Assembly: GCF_000331305.1 (NCBI RefSeq)
Contig: NZ_KB217478.1
Span: 2,949,776 to 3,013,775 of the forward strand
Length of the DNA stretch: 64,000 nt
Reading direction: 5' to 3'
From: Calothrix sp. PCC 7103
Lineage (GTDB): Bacteria > Cyanobacteriota > Cyanobacteriia > Cyanobacteriales > Nostocaceae
In this document: piece by piece, positions 26,328-35,478 of the stretch
Layout of the letters: every line of letters starts with the position of its first letter
Numbering within the stretch: position 1 is the first letter of the stretch
The notes under the pieces: generated by a model
What the model saw: only the letters and a program-made list of their open reading frames with translations
Told to the model about the DNA's origin: nothing
Database searches by the model: none
Program-made: the position numbers and the translations under genes

Positions 26328-27143
26328 TTACCCAGAAGGCAAATTATTTGGGTCGATGCCTTGAGATAACAAATAAGCTATTAGTCGTTCTTTTTGCTGA
26401 CGCTCCTGTTCTGCACGTAAACGTTCCTGTTCAGCACGTTGGCTTTCTTGTTCCGCACGTAAACGTTCCTGTTCAGCACGCTGATTTTCGAGTTCAACTC
26501 GTTCAACAGCCCATAGTAATAAATTACCCTCTGCATCCCACCAGCGTAACCAGTAACCTGTTCTCTGTTCTTTTGTTCCTTGCCAAGTTCCTAAGTATAA
26601 ACCTAATGAGTCAACCCAATGGCGCCCATTCTCATCGGGTTGTTTTAGCTCATAGTGCCCGTTTTCAAGACGATAAAATTCTAATAAACCCCCATCTTGA
26701 TCAAAAATCACATAAACAGGGACTTTTAAAATTTGTTCGTAAAAGAACCATTTACCTGGCGGGTGGGTTCGTTTAAAAGAATATTCTTCGCCATCTTTAT
26801 CTGATAAAAATTCCATTACAATCGCAGGAACATCACCTTCCAAATTAGGTGTGTAGCTTTTGCGGTCGCTTAAAACCTCCTTAACTGATGGAACGTACAG
26901 CCAGTCAGGTGCCTTTATAACCAGTTGCCCGTTTACATTCGCACACAGGGCAAAGTTAGAGGCTATTAGCATCTGTGCTAAAATCAAACCATAAATTTCT
27001 AAACTCTCGCGTAAGGCACCAGCCACAAGTGGGTGACCTGTACTCTCCACTGGTTCATCCTCCAACTGATAATCGTCGGGCAACGCTTCCCAAGTTATTA
27101 CCAGTCCAGTTGAAGATTGGGCTTCACGAAGTTGGGTTGCCAT
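26328..27143 (-). CDS. Uma2 family (DUF820) endonuclease-like protein with coiled-coil tail
   Basis: 271 residues. The first 190 form the Uma2/DUF820 fold, a PD-(D/E)XK nuclease-like family greatly expanded in cyanobacteria. Candidate catalytic residues are Asp in KAPDWLYVP and Glu in AIVMEFLSDKDGE. Residues about 215-255 are a heptad-like, Arg/Glu/Gln-rich coiled coil built from RAEQERLRAEQES repeats, encoded by short tandem DNA repeats. The tail IAYLLSQGIDPNNLPSG is common in these proteins. No cellular role has been proven for the family; suggestions of DNA cleavage are based on fold. It lies convergent to the P450 gene, and the efflux operon starts 100 bp to its right on the same strand. 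Confidence 0.85.
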   Translation of the reverse strand: MATQLREAQSSTGLVITWEALPDDYQLEDEPVESTGHPLVAGALRESLEIYGLILAQMLIASNFALCANVNGQLVIKAPDWLYVPSVKEVLSDRKSYTPNLEGDVPAIVMEFLSDKDGEEYSFKRTHPPGKWFFYEQILKVPVYVIFDQDGGLLEFYRLENGHYELKQPDENGRHWVDSLGLYLGTWQGTKEQRTGYWLRWWDAEGNLLLWAVERVELENQRAEQERLRAEQESQRAEQERLRAEQERQQKERLIAYLLSQGIDPNNLPSG

Positions 27144-27242
27144 AGGTAGTGTATATTAACTAGTTTTTCTTTATTCTAATCTTAATCAGAAATTTTACCT
27201 TATATTTGTAAAACAGGCAGGATGTCTGTTCCACATTGTGCT

Positions 27243-28823
27243 TTAATGTGCGACGGCGCCACCAGTCGGTTTAACTTTCTTAAAGAATAAAATAGCAATA
27301 CCGCTAACTAATAAAGCGATACCAATAAAGTAGAAGCAGTCATTAAAAGCCATTACAAATGCTTCACGACGAACTATATTATCTATGGCTTTAATTGCTT
27401 GGTCTTGGGCAGTGCTTAAATCGGCGCCGCGACTAGTAAAATATTGTGTAAGTTGATTGATTCTTTCTTGGGTTTGTGAATTATATAATGAGACATAATC
27501 ACCAAGTCTATTTGAATGAAATTGTTCGCGGGTTGTTAATAAAGTTGCTAACGCAGCAATTCCAATTGAACCACCTAAGTTACGCATCATATTAAATAAA
27601 CCGCTCGCTGAACCTGCGTCTTTTGGTGGTAAACCTGCTGTAGCAATTGAAGTTAATGGTACCATAATTAATGGTTGTCCCATTGCCCGAACTAGCTGTG
27701 ACCAAATTAGTTGGTCATACCCTGTTTGATAAGTTAAGCGCGCGTTCATAAAAGCGCTGACTGAAAACAAAGCAACTCCAAGCGCAACCATAAAGCGTAC
27801 ATCAATACGCTGCATGAGTTTGGGAATAAATGGAATAATAAATAGCTGTGGTACACCTGCCCAAATTAAGACTTGACCGATTTGTAAAGCATTATATCTC
27901 TGGATTTGGGCAAGATATAAAGGTAATACATATATAGAACCGTATAATCCAACACCTAAAGAAACATTAACAACACTTGCTAAACCAAAGTTACGATTTT
28001 TGATTAGTCTTAAATTTATAAATGGTTGTTTCCGCGTTAACTCAATGGCAAAGAATAATGCCAAAAATATAACAGCTAGTATACTTAGACGTACAATTAA
28101 CTGAGAACCAAACCAATCTTTACGACTACCTTCTTCTAAAACAATTTGTAAAGAACCTAAACCAATTGCCATTGAAGCAATTCCAAACCAGTCACCTCGT
28201 TTTAATAATTCATACTGAGGTTTTTGCTGGTAAATTCCATACCAAACCCCAGCAAGCATTAAGGCGCCGGGAAAGACATTAATATAAAAACTATAGTGCC
28301 AGCTAAAGTTCTCAGTTAACCAACCTCCTAATGTTGGGCCTATAGATGGTGCAAATACAGCAGTTATTCCAAATGCTGCCAGTCCAACTGCCTGTTTAGA
28401 TGGAGGCAAACTGGTTAACACAACTGTCATTGCACTAGGAATTAAAACTCCTCCAGTAAACCCTTGCAGCGCGCGGAACAATATCATTGAATTTAAATCC
28501 CACGCAGAAGCACAACAGATAGAAAAGAATATAAAGAAGGCTGTATTAACTAATAAATATCTTCGCAGTGTAAAAACGCGCGATAACCATCCAGATAAAG
28601 GAATAACAATAATTTCGGCAACTAAATATGATGTAGATATCCAAGAACCTTCATCTAATGATGCTCCTAAACTAGCTTGTATTTCTTGGAGCGATGCGTT
28701 AGTAATTTGGATATCGAGTACAGCCATGAATGCTCCCAGCATACTCGCTAAGACACCTATCCAGGTTCGTAGTGGTACAGAGTCGGGAGAATTTGGTTTA
28801 TTTGCGACGCTCATGTTTGCCAT
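27243..28823 (-). CDS. DHA2 family MFS drug efflux permease (EmrB/QacA type)
   Basis: 526 residues, the normal length for the 14-helix DHA2 class. The first helix segment (WIGVLASMLGAFMAVLDIQI) carries the conserved LDxTIVNVALP-like region in the form LDIQITNASLQ, and ISTSYLVAEIIVIPLSGWLS follows. Motif C appears as APSIGPTLGGWL in helix 5. These transporters expel drugs or metabolites by proton antiport and pair with a HlyD/EmrA adaptor and an outer-membrane channel. It is the last gene of a unit with a second MFS gene (10 bp apart) and an EmrA-like gene, under a MarR-type regulator. The substrate cannot be predicted. Confidence 0.92.
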   Translation of the reverse strand: MANMSVANKPNSPDSVPLRTWIGVLASMLGAFMAVLDIQITNASLQEIQASLGASLDEGSWISTSYLVAEIIVIPLSGWLSRVFTLRRYLLVNTAFFIFFSICCASAWDLNSMILFRALQGFTGGVLIPSAMTVVLTSLPPSKQAVGLAAFGITAVFAPSIGPTLGGWLTENFSWHYSFYINVFPGALMLAGVWYGIYQQKPQYELLKRGDWFGIASMAIGLGSLQIVLEEGSRKDWFGSQLIVRLSILAVIFLALFFAIELTRKQPFINLRLIKNRNFGLASVVNVSLGVGLYGSIYVLPLYLAQIQRYNALQIGQVLIWAGVPQLFIIPFIPKLMQRIDVRFMVALGVALFSVSAFMNARLTYQTGYDQLIWSQLVRAMGQPLIMVPLTSIATAGLPPKDAGSASGLFNMMRNLGGSIGIAALATLLTTREQFHSNRLGDYVSLYNSQTQERINQLTQYFTSRGADLSTAQDQAIKAIDNIVRREAFVMAFNDCFYFIGIALLVSGIAILFFKKVKPTGGAVAH

Positions 28824-28833
28824 TGGGAAGACT

Positions 28834-30078
28834 CTACGAATGTTTAATTATTCCTTTTTTCTCATAAATAGGGATGACTAAGCGCCTGAGTGATGGTAAC
28901 TGTTTGGCTAAGAATATTGAGGCTATAATACAAATTATACCGTCGATGATTAATGTAATCGGCGCTCCAATTCGTTCTGCTAATACTCCTCCTAATAAAT
29001 TACCAAATGGTGTCATTCCTAAGAACGACATTGTAAATAAACTCATCACTCGACCCCGTTTGTCTTCTTCTACAATTGTTTGTAATACTGTATTACTAGA
29101 TGCTACTTGCAATATAGTACCGAGTCCAATAAATAACATTGTGAATAATGAAAGCGGTAAATGGCGAGAAATAGAAAATGCCATTAGTCCTAGTCCGAGA
29201 ATACTTGCTGCTAAAACCATTACTCTTCCAAGTCCAGCTACAGTTTTTCTTGTAGCTAAATATATACCACCTGCTAAGGCACCTATTCCTGACGCAGCCA
29301 TTAAAAAGCCTAGAGTTTCGGCGCCACCTCCAAGAATTTTCTCAGCATAAATAGGTACAAGCACAGTATATTGAATACCAAATAGACTAATTATGGCAGC
29401 ATGTAATAATATGGCTCGAATGGGTGGAAAACCAAAGGCGTAAGTAAAACCTTCTTTGATTCTTTGTATTGGGCTAACATCAGATTTGGGAATTCGTTTT
29501 TCTTGAATTCGCATTGCTAGCAACCCAATAATTACGGCAATGTAACTAACACCATCTATCAAAAAGCAATAACCAGCACCAACACGCGCTAGTATTAAAC
29601 CACCAATTGCAGGTCCTATCAAGCGGGCGCCGTTGAACATGGTGGAATTAACGGCAATAGCATTTGCTAAATCTTCCCGTTTTTCAATCAATTCGGGTAC
29701 AAACGCTTGACGTGCAGGAGCATCAAAAGCATTAATAAAACCTTGAACCAAGCTCAAAGCAATTATTTGCCAAATTTGAATTGCTCCCGTCAATGCGAGT
29801 GCTGCTAGTGCTAGTGACTGCAACATTGCTAGAACCTGAGTACCAATTAAAGTTTTGTGACGAGAAAATCTATCGGCAAATACACCACCAAAAGGTGATA
29901 GAAAAAAACTAGGTATCTGGCTTGTAAATGCGACGACTCCCAGCATTAAAGGGGAATCAGTCAGAGTATAAACTAACCAAACTGTGGCAAGTTGAGTCAT
30001 CCACGACCCAATCAGCGAAATACCTTGTCCGGTAAAAAATAAGCGGTAGTTTCGTGAACGAAAAGCTGGTAATAGCAC
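28834..30078 (-). CDS. MFS transporter (MFS_3, enterobactin-exporter-like)
   Basis: 414 residues and 12 predicted helices. The N-terminus SRNYRLFFTGQGISLIGSWM is the hallmark of the EntS/MFS_3 group, and GPAIGGLILARVGAGYCFLI covers the fifth helix region. Such proteins export small molecules such as siderophores, macrolides or lipids. It lies between an EmrA-like adaptor gene (14 bp upstream) and the DHA2 permease gene (10 bp downstream). Having two different MFS pumps in one adaptor operon is unusual compared with the basic emrAB layout. Whether both pumps use the same adaptor cannot be told from sequence; MFS_3 pumps normally work without one. Confidence 0.9.
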   Translation of the reverse strand: MLLPAFRSRNYRLFFTGQGISLIGSWMTQLATVWLVYTLTDSPLMLGVVAFTSQIPSFFLSPFGGVFADRFSRHKTLIGTQVLAMLQSLALAALALTGAIQIWQIIALSLVQGFINAFDAPARQAFVPELIEKREDLANAIAVNSTMFNGARLIGPAIGGLILARVGAGYCFLIDGVSYIAVIIGLLAMRIQEKRIPKSDVSPIQRIKEGFTYAFGFPPIRAILLHAAIISLFGIQYTVLVPIYAEKILGGGAETLGFLMAASGIGALAGGIYLATRKTVAGLGRVMVLAASILGLGLMAFSISRHLPLSLFTMLFIGLGTILQVASSNTVLQTIVEEDKRGRVMSLFTMSFLGMTPFGNLLGGVLAERIGAPITLIIDGIICIIASIFLAKQLPSLRRLVIPIYEKKGIIKHS

Positions 30079-30092
30079 CGTAGTTTAAAAAA

Positions 30093-31586
30093 TTATTTAA
30101 CTTCTACACTAACTTCTGCTGACATCCCTGGTGTAATCCTTGAGTCATATCCTTGAATACTCGCAGGGTCAAAAACTATTTTGACAGGAATGCGTTGAAC
30201 TATTTTTGTAAAGTTGCCTGTCGCATTATCTGGTGGTAACAAAGCAAATTGGGCACCGGATGCTGGTGAGATACTATCTACTTTACCTTTGAATGTGTGA
30301 TGTGGGAACGAGTCGAGCTTGACTTCTACTGGTTGTCCGGGTTTCATGTCTTCTAATTGGGTTTCTTTGAAGTTTGCGACTACCCAATATTCGTTGTTGA
30401 CAACTGCCATTAGAGGGGTTCCCGATTGAATTCTGTTACCAACTTCAACGTTTTTTCGACCAATTCGACCAGCAGCAGGCGCCGCGATGTTAGTATACGA
30501 AAGCTGTAGTTGTGCGTCTTTGAGCGATGCTTGGGCTTGATTAATAGATGCTTTTGCTGCTTCGTACTGTCCTTGGTTGACGTTAGTTTGTTGTCCACCT
30601 GCTGTAGCTTGTTGGAGTCCACCTTTCGATGCTGCTAATTTAGCTTGCGCGCTTGTTACTCCTTCTTGCGCTTGTGCTAACCGTGACTGTGCTGCCGCTA
30701 CTCCTACTCTTGCTGATGCTAGTTTTGCTTGTGCTTGTTGTACTGCTTGTTGTGCTGCACTCTTTTGCGCTACAGCTACATCATAAGCTGCTCTTGCGGT
30801 GTCTAGCTGTTGACGTGGAATGGCGCCTTGTTGGAACAATGCATCATAACGATTGAAGTCTGCTTGTGCTTTTTGTAAGTTAGCATTTGCCTGTGCAACT
30901 TGCGCTTGAGCAGCAGGTATTCCAGCTTCAGCTTGTTGTACATCTGCTTGTGCCGCAGGAATACCAGCTTTTGCTTCCTCTACGGCAGCTTGTGCTGTTG
31001 ATATGGCAGCTAAGGCACCACTCACATCACCTTGTGCTTGCGCTGTTTTAGCAGTAGTTGTTTGCGAAGCTAAAGCTATATTTGCTTGCGCTGCTTGAGC
31101 TTGACGCTGTGCTGCAGTAAGTGCAGCGTTTGCTTGCTCTACTTTGTTTTGATAGTCGCGTGGGTCTAGTTTTACTAATAATTCTCCCTGCTGTACAAGT
31201 TGGTTATCATTTACCAACACTTCGCTCACTGTACCAGGAATTTTACTGCTAACTTGGTGAATATGTCCTGCAACAGTTGCGTTATCTGTCTCTTGATGCG
31301 TTGATGCAAACTGCCAATATCGATATCCAAACCCACCCGCAATAACGGCGCCGACTCCTAACCCTGCTAGTATGAATCCTAACGGCTTTTTACCTTTACC
31401 CTTTACCTTTTTCCCCTCTACTTTCTCCGAATCGGGTGCAACAAAAGGTGCTTCAGATGGCGCCGTAGTTTCAACAGTACGCCCTTCAAACTTTGGCATA
31501 TTTGTAACCATATCCTTCTCGATTACAATTACAGAACTCTTACCATGTCCGTTTACACTGAAATTGTTTGTATCTGTAGATTCCAT
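30093..31586 (-). CDS. HlyD/EmrA family efflux adaptor with very long alanine/glutamine coiled coil
   Basis: About 497 residues from the ATG at 31586, chosen because AGGTGG lies 9 nt upstream; a GTG seven codons earlier (31607) is possible. A cytoplasmic N-terminal region of about 75 residues, low in order, precedes one membrane helix (GFILAGLGVGAVIAGGFGYR). A lipoyl-type segment (ETDNATVAGHIHQVSSKIPG) then leads into a 220-residue Ala/Gln-rich coiled coil (AAQRQAQAAQANIALAS, repeated QAQA patterns), longer than in E. coli EmrA. The beta-barrel half follows (YWVVANFKETQLEDMKPGQP). It would bridge the inner-membrane pump to an outer-membrane channel encoded elsewhere. It is the first gene of a three-gene operon. 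Confidence 0.9.
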   Translation of the reverse strand: MESTDTNNFSVNGHGKSSVIVIEKDMVTNMPKFEGRTVETTAPSEAPFVAPDSEKVEGKKVKGKGKKPLGFILAGLGVGAVIAGGFGYRYWQFASTHQETDNATVAGHIHQVSSKIPGTVSEVLVNDNQLVQQGELLVKLDPRDYQNKVEQANAALTAAQRQAQAAQANIALASQTTTAKTAQAQGDVSGALAAISTAQAAVEEAKAGIPAAQADVQQAEAGIPAAQAQVAQANANLQKAQADFNRYDALFQQGAIPRQQLDTARAAYDVAVAQKSAAQQAVQQAQAKLASARVGVAAAQSRLAQAQEGVTSAQAKLAASKGGLQQATAGGQQTNVNQGQYEAAKASINQAQASLKDAQLQLSYTNIAAPAAGRIGRKNVEVGNRIQSGTPLMAVVNNEYWVVANFKETQLEDMKPGQPVEVKLDSFPHHTFKGKVDSISPASGAQFALLPPDNATGNFTKIVQRIPVKIVFDPASIQGYDSRITPGMSAEVSVEVK

Positions 31587-31690
31587 AACTTTTACCACCT
31601 GATTCACGTTCGTTAATTTGAATAAAAATTTATTTTAAGCTCTTTTATTTAGCACACTAAATATATTTTATCTATAATTATACGTCAATT

Positions 31691-31712
31691 CATTTCGTAT
31701 ACGTAATATTTT
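31691..31712. promoter_or_regulatory. Candidate MarR operator upstream of the efflux operon
   Basis: ATACGTAATATT at 31699-31710, preceded by CGT to form CGTATACG, a dyad. The same 12-mer occurs 16 bases upstream of the MarR gene (32293-32304). Finding it in both promoters of a regulator-efflux pair suggests binding by the MarR protein. Confidence 0.5.
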
Positions 31713-31809
31713 GACAAAAGACTTACAGGGTTTACATCACCCAATTAGGAGAAGTTGCCGTATATACATTTCGGCTTAATAACAGTCAATGGATTTACGC
31801 ACAAAAGTA

Positions 31810-32277
31810 CTAAGATAGATTAGCTATAGCTTTATTGAGGATTTGGGAAAACATTTCGCGCTCCGATGGAGAAATACCTTGCATCAGTTGTTCGCGCAAA
31901 TCAACTCCAAGGGGAGGTAAAATCGTCTCGAACTCACGTCCAGCATCGGTTAGCCAAATGCGCCAAATTCGACGGTCTTTTGGGTCACGTTCGCGTCTTA
32001 CTAAACCGCGTTCTTCCATCCGGTCGAGTACACCAGTTAAAGTCCCACCTACCTGCTGTAACTTATCACCAATACTAGAAGTCGGCAAACCATCTTCTTG
32101 CCATAAACAACATAAAACTAACCAGTGAAAAGGTGTAAGTCCATATGGCTCCAACTTTTCGGTAAACTTCCGCGTTAAGAGTTGTGAAAGCAGCTTGATA
32201 CGATAACCGAGACCATGCGGCGCCAGTACCTGCTGCCACGATGCAATTGCTTGCCCACTACCTGATGTCATTACCAT
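31810..32277 (-). CDS. MarR family transcriptional regulator
   Basis: 155 residues, standard length. It has the N-terminal dimerisation helices (LGYRIKLLSQLLTRKF), then a winged helix-turn-helix: LTPFHWLVLCCLWQEDGLPT, IGDKLQQVGGTLTGVLDRME, and the wing RGLVRRERDPKDRRIWRIWL. MarR proteins bind palindromic operators as dimers and usually repress efflux genes until a phenolic or other ligand binds. It lies divergent in function but on the same strand, 224 bp upstream of the EmrA-like gene, with a shared 12-base motif in both upstream regions. Autoregulation and repression of the pump operon are therefore likely; this is inferred. Confidence 0.9.
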   Translation of the reverse strand: MVMTSGSGQAIASWQQVLAPHGLGYRIKLLSQLLTRKFTEKLEPYGLTPFHWLVLCCLWQEDGLPTSSIGDKLQQVGGTLTGVLDRMEERGLVRRERDPKDRRIWRIWLTDAGREFETILPPLGVDLREQLMQGISPSEREMFSQILNKAIANLS

Positions 32278-33105
32278 GTGTGATTACTTAGCATACGTAA
32301 TATTATCATAGCATAGTCTTCGTTATTGAAGCGAAAGAGTATCTTCTGCTATCAAATTGGTACTAAATAATACACTTGCCTTGACAGGTAATCATTTAGG
32401 GCGATATGTACAACATAACCTTAATAATTTTTTAACTTGCCCTAGCCGAAACTAAAGCAGCTTAAAGCTAATTTTCAAAGGAAAAGATATGGCTGCCTAG
32501 TTTACTTACCATTGCTTGAACAGTTGAAGCCTCATAAAACTGATTTATGTAGGCTCCATCCTAATGTATAAATATGTTTTATTTATTAACATCAGTAATT
32601 TGGTTTGACTACTTTTACTGAAATACTCATGAGTGACTGGTAAAAAATCTCTTTAAAAATTTAATTTTAATATATCCTGGCACCAAGGCAGGTTTTTTTT
32701 GGAATTAATTTTGGAAAGTTGATATTCTCTTACTCTCCTCTCTTTGTGTACTCTGTGTTTCTGTGGAAAGTTAACCATTAAGACACATCTGGGACTTTGT
32801 GCCACAATCTCTTAAAATTGGCGATATAGACTAGTAGGATTTATATCAAAGAGTGAGATGAACATGTATCTCTTGTGGGATGAGCATCCCGGAGCGTCCC
32901 AGAAAGTCTATAGAAATTATTTTTAGATTGACAGCTATAAGGCGCCAATGACTCGCTTAATTAATGCATTTTACTTTTCGGTTTCTTCATCGAATGCCTG
33001 AAACTAACGCAACTAAAGCAGGTTTACAGAAATTAGCCAAACGCTTCCAATTTATGTAGTACATTGATAATTAATTAATTTACCCAAGGTCAGACTCTCT
33101 CATTT
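32278..33105. other. 828-bp spacer with short tandem repeats
   Basis: Holds the MarR-gene operator at its left end, a CTCTGTG-type short tandem repeat at 32731-32768, a GGGATGAGCATCCC palindrome at 32877-32890 and a GGCGCC site near 32941. A tiny frame at 32994-33059 (MPETNATKAGLQKLAKRF) could be a gene tail. No full gene is supported. Confidence 0.5.
32291..32306. promoter_or_regulatory. Candidate MarR operator upstream of the MarR gene
   Basis: GCATACGTAATATTAT, differing at few positions from GTATACGTAATATTTT at 31697-31712 in front of the efflux operon. It lies just outside the MarR start codon at 32277, a position suited to autorepression. Confidence 0.5.
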
Positions 33106-35478
33106 ATGCTGACACAACGCCACTATACAATCCTCATTGTTGATGATTTGCAAGATAATCAGGAAATGTATCGGTGCTATCTAACAACCGATTCAGATAT
33201 AGCTTATACGATTTTGGAAGCAAAATCAGCAAAGGATACATTAATGCTGTGTCGCACTTTGGTAACTGGAAGCGACCAAAGTACACTTGACGCAGTTCTG
33301 TTAAAATCTAATCTTAGCGATGGAGATGGATTAGAAATTTTAGCAACGCTTAAAGGACAACTAGGAGAAAACTGTCCTCCTGTAGTAATTATTGATGGTG
33401 ACAATGTTGCACTGGCAGTGAGAGCAATCAAAGAAGGTGCCGAAGATTATTTGGTTCATGCTCAAATGACACCTGAGCAGTTGCGGTTTGCAATAAAAAG
33501 CGCTATCGAGAGTGGCGAACGGCGGAGGATACTGCACAACGAAGAACGCACGGCTGAACTAGAAGCAACGCTACAGAGTTATTACGATAATGCGTCGATG
33601 ATGATGGGCGTAGTAGAGTTAACTGAGAATGATATTATTCACATTTACGATAACAGCACCACCTGTGACTTCTTTGGAGCTGCGCCTAATAGTACTATCG
33701 GGAAACTAGCCAGCGAGTTAAGAGTGGCGCCTGATCTTATCCAAAAGTGGCTAGGTTACTATCGAGAATCCCAAGAACGGCAAAAACCCGTGCAATTTGA
33801 GTATGTTCACAGCGATGAAACCAAACATCAACGTTATTTATGGGTGACAGTGTTCCCTATTAAGCCTGCGTTGTTTGTGTCTCCCCGATTTTGCTATGTC
33901 GCAGAAGATATTACTGAACGTAAACGAACTGAGGAAGATTTACTACAAAGCAAGACACAGCTTCAACAACAACTAGCTGAGATTGAGTTAATTTACCAAT
34001 CAGCTCCCATTGGACTAAATATAATCGACACCGACCTACGCTTTGTGCGAATTAACGAACGGTTGGCAGAAATCAATGGATTTTCTGTGGAAGAGCATAT
34101 AGGTCGCACGGTACGAGAGTTACTGCCACATATAGCCTCAGAAACCGAACCACTGTTACGGCGTGTACTTGCAGGAGAGCCACTTTTAAATGTGGAAATT
34201 GTTGGAGAAACTCCGGCTCAACCTGGTGTGCAACGCACTTGGTTAGAGCATTTTTTGCCATTAAAGATTGGTGAGCAAATTATTGGCATTAATACAGTTT
34301 GCGAAGAAATTACTACTCGTAAGCAACATGAAGCCGAGTTACGGCATTTGCTGCAAAAGCTGAACTTCCATGTCGAAAACTCTCCACTAGCGGTAATTGA
34401 GTGGGATAGCAACTCGCACGTTATGCGCTGGTCTAAAGAAGCTGAACGCATTTTTGCTTGGCAAGCTTCGGAAGTAATGGGCAAGAAATTAGATCAATGG
34501 AACCTCGTTTTTGAGGAAGATGCCAAACGAGTGGCAAATATGGTGACGCGATTAATCAACGGCTTAGAAACACGAGTAGTAATACATAACCGGAATTACA
34601 CTAAAGATGGGAGGGTGATTGATTGTGAGTGGTATAACTCTGCTTTAATAGATGAAGAAGGCAAATTAGTTTCAGTACTATCGCTAGTGCTGGACGTGAG
34701 TGAGCGTGTACAGTTATTATCAGAGCGCGAGCGTGCTTTGCAACAAGAACAAGTTGCGCGCGAACAAGCAGAACGTGCCAACCGCATTAAAGATGAATTT
34801 TTGGCAATTCTCTCCCACGAACTGCGTACTCCACTTAACCCCATCCTTGGTTGGATTAGACTATTGAAAGGTGGTAAGTTAAGCCCAGCAAAGGTTACTG
34901 AAGCCATAGACATTATTGAGCGCAATGCTAAATTACAGGTTAACCTAATTGAGGATTTGCTAGATGTGTCCCGCATTCTTCGAGGTAAGCTCACCCTGAA
35001 TGTTTCTACAGTTAATTTAGAATCCATAATAGAAGCAGCTATAGAAACAGTGCGTTTAGCGGCTCAAACTAAAGCAATTCAAATTCAAACGATACTTGAA
35101 CCAAATATTGGGCAAGTTTTAGGTGATTCTACACGTTTACAACAAATTGTTTGGAATCTTCTCTCCAATGCTGTTAAATTTACTCCCCAAGGTGGGCAAG
35201 TAGAACTCAGACTTTTTCGCGTTAATTCCTATGCTCATATCTCCATCAGTGACACGGGTAAAGGCATCAACCCCACATTTTTACCACACATATTTGAACA
35301 CTTTCGTCAAGAAGATACCTCAATTACAAGAGAATTTGGCGGACTGGGACTGGGACTGGCGATAGTTAGTAAATTAGTAGAACTGCATGGTGGCACTATC
35401 GAAGCTAATAGCCCAGGTTTAGGGAAGGGAGCTACTTTTATTGTCAAGCTGCCGTTAATAACTTCTAACTTAGAGTAG
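33106..35478 (+). CDS. PAS-domain histidine kinase with an N-terminal degenerate receiver
   Basis: 790 residues. Residues 5-125 form a response-regulator receiver fold (YTILIVDDLQDN with Asp13-Asp14), but the phosphate-accepting Asp is Lys67 (VLLKSNLSDGDG), the usual Thr/Ser site is Asp97 and the usual Lys is His118, so phosphotransfer through it looks impossible. Three PAS-like domains follow (about 150-270, 285-405, 410-540), then HisKA with the phospho-His571 (LSHELRTPLNP) and an HATPase domain (SDTGKGI, GLGLGLAIV). It should autophosphorylate and pass phosphate to a separate regulator, none of which is adjacent. The receiver may serve as a docking or dimerisation module. No membrane segment is seen, so it senses a cytoplasmic cue. 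Confidence 0.92.
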   Translation: MLTQRHYTILIVDDLQDNQEMYRCYLTTDSDIAYTILEAKSAKDTLMLCRTLVTGSDQSTLDAVLLKSNLSDGDGLEILATLKGQLGENCPPVVIIDGDNVALAVRAIKEGAEDYLVHAQMTPEQLRFAIKSAIESGERRRILHNEERTAELEATLQSYYDNASMMMGVVELTENDIIHIYDNSTTCDFFGAAPNSTIGKLASELRVAPDLIQKWLGYYRESQERQKPVQFEYVHSDETKHQRYLWVTVFPIKPALFVSPRFCYVAEDITERKRTEEDLLQSKTQLQQQLAEIELIYQSAPIGLNIIDTDLRFVRINERLAEINGFSVEEHIGRTVRELLPHIASETEPLLRRVLAGEPLLNVEIVGETPAQPGVQRTWLEHFLPLKIGEQIIGINTVCEEITTRKQHEAELRHLLQKLNFHVENSPLAVIEWDSNSHVMRWSKEAERIFAWQASEVMGKKLDQWNLVFEEDAKRVANMVTRLINGLETRVVIHNRNYTKDGRVIDCEWYNSALIDEEGKLVSVLSLVLDVSERVQLLSERERALQQEQVAREQAERANRIKDEFLAILSHELRTPLNPILGWIRLLKGGKLSPAKVTEAIDIIERNAKLQVNLIEDLLDVSRILRGKLTLNVSTVNLESIIEAAIETVRLAAQTKAIQIQTILEPNIGQVLGDSTRLQQIVWNLLSNAVKFTPQGGQVELRLFRVNSYAHISISDTGKGINPTFLPHIFEHFRQEDTSITREFGGLGLGLAIVSKLVELHGGTIEANSPGLGKGATFIVKLPLITSNLE

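Noticed and set aside
26300-26776. 158-residue plus-strand ORF opposite the Uma2 gene
   Set aside because: It is the antisense of the Uma2 coiled-coil repeats (VPVQH-type repetition mirrors RAEQER codons). No ribosome site.
30577-30856. Cys/Leu-rich plus-strand ORFs opposite the HlyD coiled coil
   Set aside because: Low-complexity antisense of Ala/Gln codons, not real proteins.
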